Shown here piece by piece: positions 35,681-43,691 of a stretch of 64,000 nucleotides of DNA. Where the stretch lies: positions 45,972 to 109,971 of the forward strand of contig CABUQZ010000002.1 of assembly GCA_902493795.1 (NCBI GenBank), read 5' to 3'. Origin of the DNA: an uncultured Clostridium sp. Its GTDB lineage: Bacteria > Bacillota_I > Bacilli_A > RF39 > UBA660. The translations under genes and the position numbers were made by a program. Below the pieces are notes generated by a model that worked only from the letters and a program-made list of their open reading frames with translations, had not been told where the DNA came from and made no database searches. Each line of letters begins with the position of its first letter. The stretch's first letter is position 1.

Positions 35681-36436
35681 ATGAAAGCGTTGATTACTGG
35701 AGCTTCTAGTGGTATTGGTTACAGTATGGCAAAGTATTTAAGTTCTTTGGGATATGATTTAATTCTCGTTGCTAGAGATAAAGAAAAATTACAAAAAATC
35801 CAAAAAGAATTAAAAACAGATGTTAAAATTGTTGTAGTTGATTTAGCTCAAGTATCTAAGCTAAAAGATCTTTATGTAGTTTGTAAAAATGATAATATTG
35901 ATATTTTAATTAATAACGCTGGATTTGGATTATTTGGTGAATTTAATTCTACTGATTTGAACACTGAACTTAATATGATTGATGTCAATATAAAAGCAGT
36001 TCACATATTAACTAAGCTATTCCTAAAAGATATGGTAAAAAGAAACTCTGGATATATATTAAATGTTTCTTCTAGTGCGAGTTTTCAAGCTGGTCCATTG
36101 ATGGCTACTTACTATGCTTCTAAGTCATATGTAACAAAGCTAACTTTGGCATTATATGAAGAACTTAGAAGATCAAAATCGAATGTACATGTTTCATGTT
36201 TGTGTCCAGGACCTGTAAAAACAAATTTTAATGATGTTGCTAATGTAGAGTTTGCTATGAAAGGTATGGATAGCGATGTTGTTGCAAAGTACGCAATAGA
36301 TAAAATGTTTAAGAAAAAGCTAGTTATTGTACCAGGATTTAAAATGAAATGTATATTATTCTTTAATAGATTTGCATCCAATAAATTGGCACTTAAAGTT
36401 GTATATAAAATACAAAAACGGAAAGAAAAGAAATAA
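35681..36436 (+). CDS. short-chain dehydrogenase/reductase
   Basis: 251 residues, classical SDR length. Cofactor motif TGASSGIG at 7-14, NNAG (ILINNAGFG), catalytic Ser in NVSSSASF, and YxxxK as YYASK. The Arg in LVARDKEK after the second strand suggests NADP(H). The C-terminal 40 residues (MKCILFFNRFASNKLALKVVYKIQKRK) are hydrophobic and basic and could hold it at the membrane. Substrate unknown. Own promoter and terminator, so monocistronic. Confidence 0.92.
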   Translation: MKALITGASSGIGYSMAKYLSSLGYDLILVARDKEKLQKIQKELKTDVKIVVVDLAQVSKLKDLYVVCKNDNIDILINNAGFGLFGEFNSTDLNTELNMIDVNIKAVHILTKLFLKDMVKRNSGYILNVSSSASFQAGPLMATYYASKSYVTKLTLALYEELRRSKSNVHVSCLCPGPVKTNFNDVANVEFAMKGMDSDVVAKYAIDKMFKKKLVIVPGFKMKCILFFNRFASNKLALKVVYKIQKRKEKK

Positions 36437-36447
36437 TTATTTACAAT

Positions 36448-36475
36448 AAGAAAAGATTATTCTTTTCTTTTTTTT
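36448..36475 (+). terminator. Rho-independent terminator
   Basis: AAGAAAAGA - TTAT - TCTTTTCTT with a long T run. Confidence 0.85.
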
Positions 36476-36513
36476 AAAAATGAATATAATATGCTATATA
36501 TGAGGTGTGTGGT

Positions 36514-37329
36514 ATGGAAAAAGCACTACTTGAAGTTACAGATCTTTCTATAGATTATGGTGATAATAGAATTATTGATGATATTAGTTTTTCTCTCATG
36601 GAAGGGGCATTTTCTTTTATTTTATCTCCAAATAAAAGTGGTAAGACAACACTTGTTAAAGCATTAAGTGGGATAATATATTCTAGCTCAGGTAAAATAA
36701 TTGTAAATGATTTAGAGTTATCAAAAAGTAGTTTAAAAGATTATTTATTGAATATTTCTATAATACTTGATGATATAGATGATCAGTTTTTGTGTTCTAA
36801 AGTAAATGATGAGTTAAGATACCCTTTAATTAATTTAAATTATAGTGATAAAGATATTAACAATATTGTTGATAATGTTTCAAATATTATTGGAATATCC
36901 ACAATATTGGGGAAAGATATATCTAGATTAACATATTTTGAAAAAGTACAAGTATTAATTGCTGTGTCAATAGTTCACAATCCTAAGATAATGTTTATTG
37001 ATGATATGTTAAGATTTCTTGATAATAACGAAAGAAAAGAAATATTAAAGATATTAAAATCAATTAATAAAGAACTTGGAATAACTATATTACTAACAAC
37101 AAGTGATATAAATAATGTAATAAAAGAAAAAGACATAATTTTAATGAATAATGGAAAAATCATAGAAAGAAATTCTTTTGATAAAATAATAATTAGGGAT
37201 AATGAACTTGAAAAAATGGGGTTACATATTCCTATTATGGTTGATTTATCTAGAAAACTTCAATTCTATAACTTGATTGATGAAATATATTATAAACCTG
37301 AAGAGGTGGTAGATAGACTATGGAAATAA
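36514..37329 (+). CDS. degenerate ECF transporter ATPase, EcfA1 position
   Basis: 271 residues. It lies where ecfA1 lies in Bacilli, and keeps the fold pattern (LLEVTDLSIDYGDNRIIDDISF) and the ECF-type DDQF after the Q-loop. The P-loop is SPNKSGKTT (Gly to Ser at the first position, GKT kept). The other motifs are eroded: Q-loop Gln is Asp (IILDDIDDQF), the LSGGQ signature is replaced by ISRLTYFEK, Walker B is IMFIDDM with Asp instead of the catalytic Glu, and the H-loop His is Ser (LLTTSDINN). It may bind ATP but should hydrolyse it poorly. ATG 36514 follows GAGGTG by six bases. It overlaps the next gene by 10 bases. Confidence 0.8.
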   Translation: MEKALLEVTDLSIDYGDNRIIDDISFSLMEGAFSFILSPNKSGKTTLVKALSGIIYSSSGKIIVNDLELSKSSLKDYLLNISIILDDIDDQFLCSKVNDELRYPLINLNYSDKDINNIVDNVSNIIGISTILGKDISRLTYFEKVQVLIAVSIVHNPKIMFIDDMLRFLDNNERKEILKILKSINKELGITILLTTSDINNVIKEKDIILMNNGKIIERNSFDKIIIRDNELEKMGLHIPIMVDLSRKLQFYNLIDEIYYKPEEVVDRLWK

Positions 37330-38000
37330 AATTTAGGACTAAGCAAAAAAGTAAAATAGTAGATATAGATAATTCTATTTTGTCTATTCAAACTAGTGAT
37401 ACCTCTTTAGTAAACAATTTAATAGAAGATTATGATGTAGTTGTTATAGATAATAGAAATGATTATTTTATTTCTGATACTGTATTAAATGAGATAGCTT
37501 CATATAATAAGTATCCAGAATTACCATTAGTGTATGAAGTTTTAAAGATTTTAGATCTTGATGTGAGTTTTATGGATAAAGAAATAATAACATTATCAAG
37601 AACTGAAAGATATTTTTTAAATTTACTTAGAAATATATCAAAACTAAATAAAATAATATTTTTTAAGGACATATTTTTAGGAAGTGATTTAAGTGTTCAA
37701 AAAAGATTATTAAAAGTTATTAATTATTTAAAATCCAAAGATTATATTGTGATTATTTCAAGTAGTGATGTTGATGTCTTATATAAAAACTCTGATTACT
37801 CATTAATTTCTAATAAGTCTAATATTAAGTTTGATACAACAGAAGAAATATATAGTGATGTTAAAACACTTATGAAATATAAATTAGATATTCCTACCTT
37901 ATCATATATAACTTATAAAGCCAAAGAAGAGAAAAATATAAAATTGTTCTATAGTAAAGATGTAAGAGATATTATAAAGGATATATATAAACATGTATAA
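37320..38000 (+). CDS. ABC-ATPase-like protein lacking a P-loop, EcfA2 position
   Basis: 226 residues against about 280 for EcfA2. No Walker A at all. What remains resembles the later half of an ABC ATPase: ITLSRTERYFLNLLRNI in place of LSGGQ-x-RVAIA, KIIFFKDIFLGSD in place of Walker B, and IVIISSSDVDVLY in place of the H-loop region. It cannot bind nucleotide in the normal way. The assignment rests on synteny (rplQ..ecfA1-ecfA2-ecfT-truA) and this residual pattern. Starts inside the previous gene and overlaps the next by 8 bases, so all three are translated as a unit. Confidence 0.65.
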   Translation: MEIKFRTKQKSKIVDIDNSILSIQTSDTSLVNNLIEDYDVVVIDNRNDYFISDTVLNEIASYNKYPELPLVYEVLKILDLDVSFMDKEIITLSRTERYFLNLLRNISKLNKIIFFKDIFLGSDLSVQKRLLKVINYLKSKDYIVIISSSDVDVLYKNSDYSLISNKSNIKFDTTEEIYSDVKTLMKYKLDIPTLSYITYKAKEEKNIKLFYSKDVRDIIKDIYKHV

Positions 38001-38574
38001 GATGAATTTGTTGTTAAAAATAATTATTATATTTTTGGTAGTATTAAGTGTAATTATTTCAAATAATTATATTACTCTTTGGGCTTTGTTGGTTTTATTG
38101 ACATTTTATAACTATAAGAACATTAAATTGCTTGTTATAGATGTATTTCTTATCATATTACTTGCTATTGTTAGTAGAATTACTCCTTTATTGGTACTTT
38201 ATAAAATCGTTTATTTATTTAATTTAATATATACATTTATTCTTACAATTAGTTTTAAAGATAAGAGATTATTTAAATATTTATTTAAGAAGTATGAAAA
38301 TAAACCTTTAAAAGAAGAATTTTACAATGCAAATATAAAAGATATATTGGATTATAATGAAAAACAGAAAGAAAAATTGTATAATGAATCTGTATCAATA
38401 GATGATAAAGTAATACGAGATTTAGATAGAAAGTATTTACAGTCTAAGATTAGATTTAATGGGTATAGTACAGATAGTAATAGGACTGTTAAACTGGCTT
38501 GGAATAGAATAGATACTATGTTATTATTGCTTTCTATTATAGTGTTTATCATTATTTGTTTAATAGGTAGGTAA
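37993..38574 (+). CDS. short membrane protein in EcfT position
   Basis: 193 residues against about 265 for EcfT. Three or four membrane segments in 1-85, then a charged cytoplasmic part (KYENKPLKEEFYNANIKDILDYNEK to RYLQ-like KYLQSKIRF), then one C-terminal membrane segment (MLLLLSIIVFIIICLIGR). The Ala-Arg-Gly coupling helices of EcfT are not visible. It may be a shrunken EcfT or a replacement. It ends 2 bases before truA. Confidence 0.6.
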   Translation: MYKMNLLLKIIIIFLVVLSVIISNNYITLWALLVLLTFYNYKNIKLLVIDVFLIILLAIVSRITPLLVLYKIVYLFNLIYTFILTISFKDKRLFKYLFKKYENKPLKEEFYNANIKDILDYNEKQKEKLYNESVSIDDKVIRDLDRKYLQSKIRFNGYSTDSNRTVKLAWNRIDTMLLLLSIIVFIIICLIGR

Positions 38575-38576
38575 AT

Positions 38577-39311
38577 ATGAGATATTTAATACATTTTTCT
38601 TATGATGGTACTAATTTTAGTGGATATCAAAAACAACCTAATTTAAGGTGTGTTGAAAGTGAACTTGAAAAAGCTTTATATTCAATTAATAACCATAAAG
38701 AAACAAAGGTAGTTGGGGCAGGAAGAACAGATAGAGGAGTTCATGCTAATGATCAGTGTGCGCATTTTGACTTAGATGTTAATATTACGTTATATAAGTT
38801 AAAATGCGCTTTAAATAGTCTTTTACCAGATGATATTCATGTGTTTGAAGTAGAGCATGTTGATGACTTGTTTCACGCTAGATTTAATTCTAAGAGAAAG
38901 ACTTATAAATATATTATTAACTGTGGAGAGTATAATCCTATTGAAAGAAACTACGTATACCAATATGGAAAAAAGTTAAATGTTAACTTGATGAAAGAGG
39001 AAATTAAATCATTTTTGGGAGTTCATGACTTTAAAGCTTTTGTATCGAAAGATGATATTAATGTAAGTTATGAAAGAGAAATATATGATGCTTATATTAA
39101 AGAGGAAGATGATAAGGTATATATATTTTTCACTGGAAATGGCTTTATGAAGTATCAGGTAAGAAATATGGTTGGGGTATTATTAAAAGTAGGAAATGGA
39201 AAATTAGAACCTCAAATAGTAAATAAGATATTTGATGATATTAATATGTCTAAAGTAATAACAACGATGAAAAGAGAAGGGTTATACTTAGATAAAATTG
39301 AATATGAATAA
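38577..39311 (+). CDS. truA: tRNA pseudouridine(38-40) synthase TruA
   Basis: 244 residues. Makes pseudouridine in the anticodon stem-loop. Start RYLIHFSYDGTNFSGYQKQP, catalytic Asp in GAGRTDRGVHA, then NALLP-type segment LNSLLPDDIHVFEVEHV, FHARFNSKRKTYKY, and FMKYQVRNMVGVLL. Usual neighbour of ecfT and rplM in Bacilli. Confidence 0.97.
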   Translation: MRYLIHFSYDGTNFSGYQKQPNLRCVESELEKALYSINNHKETKVVGAGRTDRGVHANDQCAHFDLDVNITLYKLKCALNSLLPDDIHVFEVEHVDDLFHARFNSKRKTYKYIINCGEYNPIERNYVYQYGKKLNVNLMKEEIKSFLGVHDFKAFVSKDDINVSYEREIYDAYIKEEDDKVYIFFTGNGFMKYQVRNMVGVLLKVGNGKLEPQIVNKIFDDINMSKVITTMKREGLYLDKIEYE

Positions 39312-39392
39312 TTAGAAAATTCATTTTTAAAGAAATATTCGTTTTGTATTAGAAAAACAATTCATTTTTTACTGATGTTTTCCATATTTTAA

Positions 39393-39421
39393 TTGACTTT
39401 TAATATGTTTTCTATTATAAT
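39393..39421 (+). promoter_or_regulatory. promoter of rplM-rpsI
   Basis: TTGACT at 39393-39398, 17-base spacer, TATAAT at 39416-39421: the best consensus promoter in the window. Confidence 0.88.
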
Positions 39422-39440
39422 TTCAATTGGTACATTTAAA

Positions 39441-39476
39441 TCCCCACATAAGTTTGACTTTGGGAAGGTCGAGCTT
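39441..39476 (+). ncRNA. candidate L13 leader with hairpin and possible pseudoknot
   Basis: AAGTTTGAC (39450-39458) pairs with GTCGAGCTT (39468-39476) over nine positions with two G.U pairs. The loop holds GGGA (39462-39465), which can pair with TCCC at 39441-39444, a pseudoknot. The position in front of rplM-rpsI matches the known L13 leader of Firmicutes. Confidence 0.6.
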
Positions 39477-39494
39477 AAGTAAAAGGAGAAAAAT

Positions 39495-39926
39495 ATGACA
39501 AGTTATATGCAAAAAAAAGAAACAATTGAACGTAAATGGTATGTTATTGATGCACAAGAATCAACTTTAGGACGTGTTGCAGTTAAAGCTGCTCATATGC
39601 TTAGAGGAAAACACAAACCAACTTACACTCCACATATTGACTGTGGTGATTATGTAATTATTATCAATGCTGAAAAAGCTAATCTAACTGGTAATAAGTT
39701 ACTTGATAAGAAATATTATAATCACTCAATGTACACAGGTGGATTAAGAGTAAGAACTGCTAAAGAAATGAAGGAACAATTCCCAGTTGAAATGCTTGAA
39801 AGAGCAGTTGTAGGAATGCTTCCTCATACTAGATTAGGTAGACAAATGGCTAAGAAGCTATTTGTTTATGCTGGTAGTGAACATCCACATATGGCACAAA
39901 AGCCAGTTAAAGTGGAAATGAAATAA
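39495..39926 (+). CDS. rplM: 50S ribosomal protein L13
   Basis: 143 residues. RKWYVIDAQESTLGRVA, HMLRGKHKPTYTPHIDCGDYVIIINA, MLPHTRLGRQM. AAAGGAG precedes the start. Operon with rpsI. Confidence 0.98.
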   Translation: MTSYMQKKETIERKWYVIDAQESTLGRVAVKAAHMLRGKHKPTYTPHIDCGDYVIIINAEKANLTGNKLLDKKYYNHSMYTGGLRVRTAKEMKEQFPVEMLERAVVGMLPHTRLGRQMAKKLFVYAGSEHPHMAQKPVKVEMK

Positions 39927-39937
39927 GGAGGTAAGTT

Positions 39938-40369
39938 ATGGTTAAAGCTAAAGAAAAACAAACTGTTTATTATGGAACTGGAAAAAGAAAAGAAAGTACT
40001 GCTAAAGTAAGATTAGTTTCTGGTAATGGTAAAATAACTATAAATGGTAGAGATGTACATGATTATCTACCATATGAAACTTTAATAATGAATTTATCTC
40101 AACCATTAGAATTAACTAATACAAAAGAGATGTTCGATGTTGAAGTTGAAGTAAGAGGTGGAGGATTCTCTGGACAAACTGGAGCAATTCGTTTAGGAAT
40201 TACTAAAGCTTTATTAGAGTATGATTCAACTACACCAGCTGAAAGTGAAAATAGTTACAGAAAAATCTTAAAAGCTGCTGGATTTATTACTAGAGATTCT
40301 AGAATAAAAGAACGTAAGAAACCAGGTCTTAAAAAAGCAAGACGTGCACCACAATTCTCAAAGAGATAG
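39938..40369 (+). CDS. rpsI: 30S ribosomal protein S9
   Basis: 143 residues, about 10 longer than usual at the N-terminus. YYGTGKRKESTAKVRLV, VRGGGFSGQTGAIRLGI, and the C-terminal tail KKARRAPQFSKR that contacts P-site tRNA. Confidence 0.98.
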   Translation: MVKAKEKQTVYYGTGKRKESTAKVRLVSGNGKITINGRDVHDYLPYETLIMNLSQPLELTNTKEMFDVEVEVRGGGFSGQTGAIRLGITKALLEYDSTTPAESENSYRKILKAAGFITRDSRIKERKKPGLKKARRAPQFSKR

Positions 40370-40393
40370 TATATATATTTATATCAATGTTTC

Positions 40394-40420
40394 AAAAGTC
40401 CAAATATTTTGGACTTTTTT
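40394..40420 (+). terminator. terminator after rpsI
   Basis: AAAAGTCCAAA - TAT - TTTGGACTTTT followed by Ts. Confidence 0.88.
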
Positions 40421-40497
40421 GCTTTTTTATGATAAAAATTTAGGAAATAAAAAAGTTATAAGTAAAGATATTATTAGGCAATGATAAGGAGGGTTTT

Positions 40498-41922
40498 ATG
40501 AAAAGAATATTGCTAATAATATTTTTATTTTTATGTTTTATAAATGTTAATGCTTTAGAAAGAAAGTTTGTAAGTAGTGAGTTTTTAACTGGAATATCTT
40601 ATATGAAGTCTGATGGTAAGATAATTTACTATAAAAATGCTCGAGTAATTAGAGATTTAACAACAAATGAGGTCGCATATTGTGTTGAACCTTTTACTTC
40701 ACTTGTTGATAATTCAGATTATGTCAGTAGTAATTCTAACAACACCTTTGGAATTAGTAATGATAAATGGGAAAAGATTAAATTATATGCTTATTACGGA
40801 TATGGATATAAGAATCATTTAGATAAGAAATGGATATCAATTACTCAGTTATCAATATGGAGAACATTATATCCAAACTACACATTTGAATGGATTGATA
40901 ATGTTAATTCGAAAAATATAATAAAACCATATAATAAAGAGTTAGAAGAGTTAAATAATTTAGTTGGTAGACATAATATTAAGCCTAAATTTGAAGAAAA
41001 ATATTATATTAAAGTTAATGATACTTTAACTATTGATGATTTAAATGGTGTTTTAAATAATTATGTTATTAAAAATAGTGATTTTCTATATGAAAAAAAG
41101 GAAAATACATTGAAAATTGATGCTGGAAAAGAAATTAAAGATGGGAAAATCGTTTTTGAGAAGGTAAGTAATAATTATTCTAATTTTGCTACATATTTTT
41201 ATAGTGATTATAGTCAAAATGTTATGGAAAGAGGAAATGTATTACCAGTTACATTTGAAGTAAATATAAGTGTTTATGATGGAAATATAACTGTAAATAA
41301 AGTAGACAATGATAATTTAGATAATAATAGTGCATCTCTTGATGGAGCTGTCTTTGATTTGTATGACTCTAATATGAATTATATTAGTTCTACAACAATT
41401 AAAGATGGGAAAGGTTTGTTTGATAATTTATCATTTGGCAAATATTTTATAAAGGAATCGAAAGCAGGAGTTGGGTATTATCTAAATCAAGAAATTTATG
41501 AAGTTATTTTAGATAAGGATAATATAAGCAATGAAATCACTATAGGAAATAGTATAATAAAAAGCAAAGTAAAAGTAATCAAGTATTATGGTACAAGAGA
41601 AGAATATAAAAATAATCAGATGAAAAGAGAAGAAGGTATCACATTTAAAATATATGATTTAGATAATAATTTAGTGGCTAGTGGTATTACAGATAATAAT
41701 GGGGAATTTGAGTTTTCTTTATCTTATGGAAAATATATATTAAAACAGATTAATACAACTAGTGGTTATCAAATAAATGATGATTATTTAATTGATATTA
41801 ATGAAAATAGTAGTCATAGCATAGATATTTCTTTATATGATTTTAAAATAAAAGTACCTAATGCAGAAATAGATTTATTTCATTATATTATAGAGATATG
41901 GAATACTTTTTTAAATTATTAA
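40498..41922 (+). CDS. secreted surface protein with thioester domain and two SpaA-type domains
   Basis: 474 residues. Signal peptide (1 to about 19, ending NVNA). Thioester domain about 25-235: Cys62 in AYCVEPF and Gln117 in SITQLSIWR are the pair that forms the internal thioester, used to bind host or surface amines. Two SpaA/prealbumin-like domains follow (about 255-360 starting GNITVNKVDND, and 365-450 starting KVKVIKYYG). The C-terminus is KVPNAEIDLFHYIIEIW and then ends, so the sorting motif would be the unusual VPNAE with a short hydrophobic tail and no basic end. The next two genes are sortases, and the first starts within this gene. Probably an adhesin. Confidence 0.87.
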   Translation: MKRILLIIFLFLCFINVNALERKFVSSEFLTGISYMKSDGKIIYYKNARVIRDLTTNEVAYCVEPFTSLVDNSDYVSSNSNNTFGISNDKWEKIKLYAYYGYGYKNHLDKKWISITQLSIWRTLYPNYTFEWIDNVNSKNIIKPYNKELEELNNLVGRHNIKPKFEEKYYIKVNDTLTIDDLNGVLNNYVIKNSDFLYEKKENTLKIDAGKEIKDGKIVFEKVSNNYSNFATYFYSDYSQNVMERGNVLPVTFEVNISVYDGNITVNKVDNDNLDNNSASLDGAVFDLYDSNMNYISSTTIKDGKGLFDNLSFGKYFIKESKAGVGYYLNQEIYEVILDKDNISNEITIGNSIIKSKVKVIKYYGTREEYKNNQMKREEGITFKIYDLDNNLVASGITDNNGEFEFSLSYGKYILKQINTTSGYQINDDYLIDINENSSHSIDISLYDFKIKVPNAEIDLFHYIIEIWNTFLNY

Positions 41923-42410
41923 AGATGTTATTTGCTATTCAGCTGTTAAATAATGTATGTAATGCTGTTATTAATATTCAAGACAAAATTATTCTTAAAG
42001 AGGAAACTATTATTATTGAAAAACCTATTATGAAACTTGAAATACCAAAAATAAATTTTAAAGGGAATATATATAATGTTCACAGTGAGTTAAATGATAT
42101 TGATAAAAATATTATTATAATGAAAGACTCTGATATGCCAGATGAAAAAAATAGCATTTTAATTATTGGAGGACATTCAGGATATGGGAAATATGCTTAC
42201 TTTGATAATTTAAAAGAATTAAAAAAGGACGATAATGTTTCGTTAACATACAAGAATAAAAAATATAATTATAAAATAATAAATCATTATTTAGATTCTA
42301 AAGATGGTAGTATAAGTGTTAATAATTATAAAGATAAAAATATATTAATATTATATACGTGTTATACTGATAAAAAAAATTATTTGGTTTATGTTGCTGA
42401 AATGGTTTAA
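41898..42410 (+). CDS. sortase-like transpeptidase without the catalytic Arg
   Basis: 170 residues. N-terminal hydrophobic anchor (about 4-25), then the sortase barrel: KLEIPKINFKGNIYN, His93 in IIGGHSGYGKYAYFDNL, Cys155 in ILYTCYTDKKNYLVYVAE. In sortases an Arg stands just before the last strand; here that place is Asn161-Tyr. The start at 41898 overlaps the surface protein gene by 25 bases; ATG 41925 is possible. It presumably acts on the upstream thioester protein. Confidence 0.85.
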   Translation: MEYFFKLLKMLFAIQLLNNVCNAVINIQDKIILKEETIIIEKPIMKLEIPKINFKGNIYNVHSELNDIDKNIIIMKDSDMPDEKNSILIIGGHSGYGKYAYFDNLKELKKDDNVSLTYKNKKYNYKIINHYLDSKDGSISVNNYKDKNILILYTCYTDKKNYLVYVAEMV

Positions 42411-42464
42411 CACATATCGACATTTTAAAACTTTATATTTAAATAAAATTATTTTGGTGATTAT

Positions 42465-43046
42465 ATGTTTAAATGTAAAGTTTTCTTTTTTATTTTTTCT
42501 TGTTTGTTATTGTTTAGTTTCAAAAACGATGATAATTATGTTCTTGTTTTAAGAATACCTAGTATAGATCTTTATACGAAAGTTTATCAATATACTGATA
42601 ATAAATATTACTTAGAACATGATGAGAATGGTGATTATAACAAGTATGGAAGTATATTTATGGATTATAGGAATAGTATAAATGACAAGAAGATATTAAT
42701 ATTTGGACATAACTCTAAATCACATAAAACTAAATTTAGTAAGTTAGAAATGTTTTTATCACTAGAATTCTTTAATGAAACTAATAATCGTTATATTTAT
42801 TTAGAATCTGGTAAAAGTGAATATAAATATTTAGTTAAATCAATCTTAATAGTTGATGATTCTTCACAACATATGTACTTAAATTATAGTAAAAAAGGAT
42901 GGATTAGCCATATAAACTGGATTAATAATAATTCAATTTATAAAAGTGATATAAAAAAAGATTCAAATATACTTATTTTGCAAACTTGTTTGTTTGACAA
43001 TCCTAAGGGTAAATATTTACTCGTAGTAGGTGAAAAGATTACATAG
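42465..43046 (+). CDS. class B-like sortase with Lys in place of catalytic Arg
   Basis: 193 residues. N-terminal signal anchor (about 4-19). RIPSIDLYTKVYQ, GSIFMDYRNS, His82 in LIFGHNSKSHKTKFSKLEMF and Cys175 in LILQTCLFDNPKGKYLLVVGE. The order and the long loop before the Cys fit class B. Lys183 stands where Arg is expected. GGTGATT precedes the start. Second of two adjacent sortases, the other of a different class, which suggests a division between assembly and anchoring; this is inference. Confidence 0.87.
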   Translation: MFKCKVFFFIFSCLLLFSFKNDDNYVLVLRIPSIDLYTKVYQYTDNKYYLEHDENGDYNKYGSIFMDYRNSINDKKILIFGHNSKSHKTKFSKLEMFLSLEFFNETNNRYIYLESGKSEYKYLVKSILIVDDSSQHMYLNYSKKGWISHINWINNNSIYKSDIKKDSNILILQTCLFDNPKGKYLLVVGEKIT

Positions 43047-43087
43047 TATAACTTTGTAAAGTGACTTCATTTTTACAGTAAAAACAA

Positions 43088-43116
43088 TTTACACTAATGT
43101 AAAATATATTTATAAT
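43088..43116 (+). promoter_or_regulatory. promoter of the coiled-coil/glycosidase pair
   Basis: TTTACA at 43088-43093, 17-base spacer, TATAAT at 43111-43116; leader about 12 bases. Confidence 0.65.
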
Positions 43117-43134
43117 TTTATTGTGGTGGTGTAT

Positions 43135-43683
43135 ATGAAAAATCCTTTAATTCATATAGGTATTCTTTTTATTTTATTGGGAGTATCTTCTTTTTTTATT
43201 AAAGTAGTAAACGCTGCTATAAAAGATTATTATAGTGATTTAGATAAAAGTCATGAAATTGTTAAAAATGTTGATGACAATTATTCATTATTTATGGATA
43301 CAGCAAATAATGTAAAAAATACAATTGTTGACGTTTCTAAATCATATAATTTTTATCTAGTTCAGTTTGTCGAAAAAAGTAAAACTTTACAAACTAAATT
43401 TAATATAGTTGAACAAGAAATAGAAAAGATAAATGGTTACACAAAAGAATTAATTGATAATTGTAAGTATGATTTAAACAATTCTCTTATGGATTCTAAA
43501 TGTAGTAGTTATAAAGTTAATTATATTAATATGATTAATTCTTACAAAGAGATGATAGATGAGTACAATAAAATCGTTGATTCTTATAATGCTTATGCTA
43601 AAAAGCATGGAGTTAGTGTTACAAAAAAATATGAATATCAATTAAGTGAAGATACAAATATAATTTTAAAAGAGTTAGGATAG
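43135..43683 (+). CDS. membrane-anchored helical (coiled-coil) protein
   Basis: 182 residues from ATG 43135. One N-terminal membrane segment (about 4-28), then helices with heptad-like spacing through about 150 (DLDKSHEIVKNVDDNYSLFMDT, KTLQTKFNIVEQEIEKING). Two Cys lie about 12 residues apart (NCKYDLN and SKCSSY) and could form a disulfide. It ends 8 bases before the phosphodiester glycosidase gene. No named family recognised. Confidence 0.75.
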   Translation: MKNPLIHIGILFILLGVSSFFIKVVNAAIKDYYSDLDKSHEIVKNVDDNYSLFMDTANNVKNTIVDVSKSYNFYLVQFVEKSKTLQTKFNIVEQEIEKINGYTKELIDNCKYDLNNSLMDSKCSSYKVNYINMINSYKEMIDEYNKIVDSYNAYAKKHGVSVTKKYEYQLSEDTNIILKELG

Positions 43684-43691
43684 GAGGTAAT

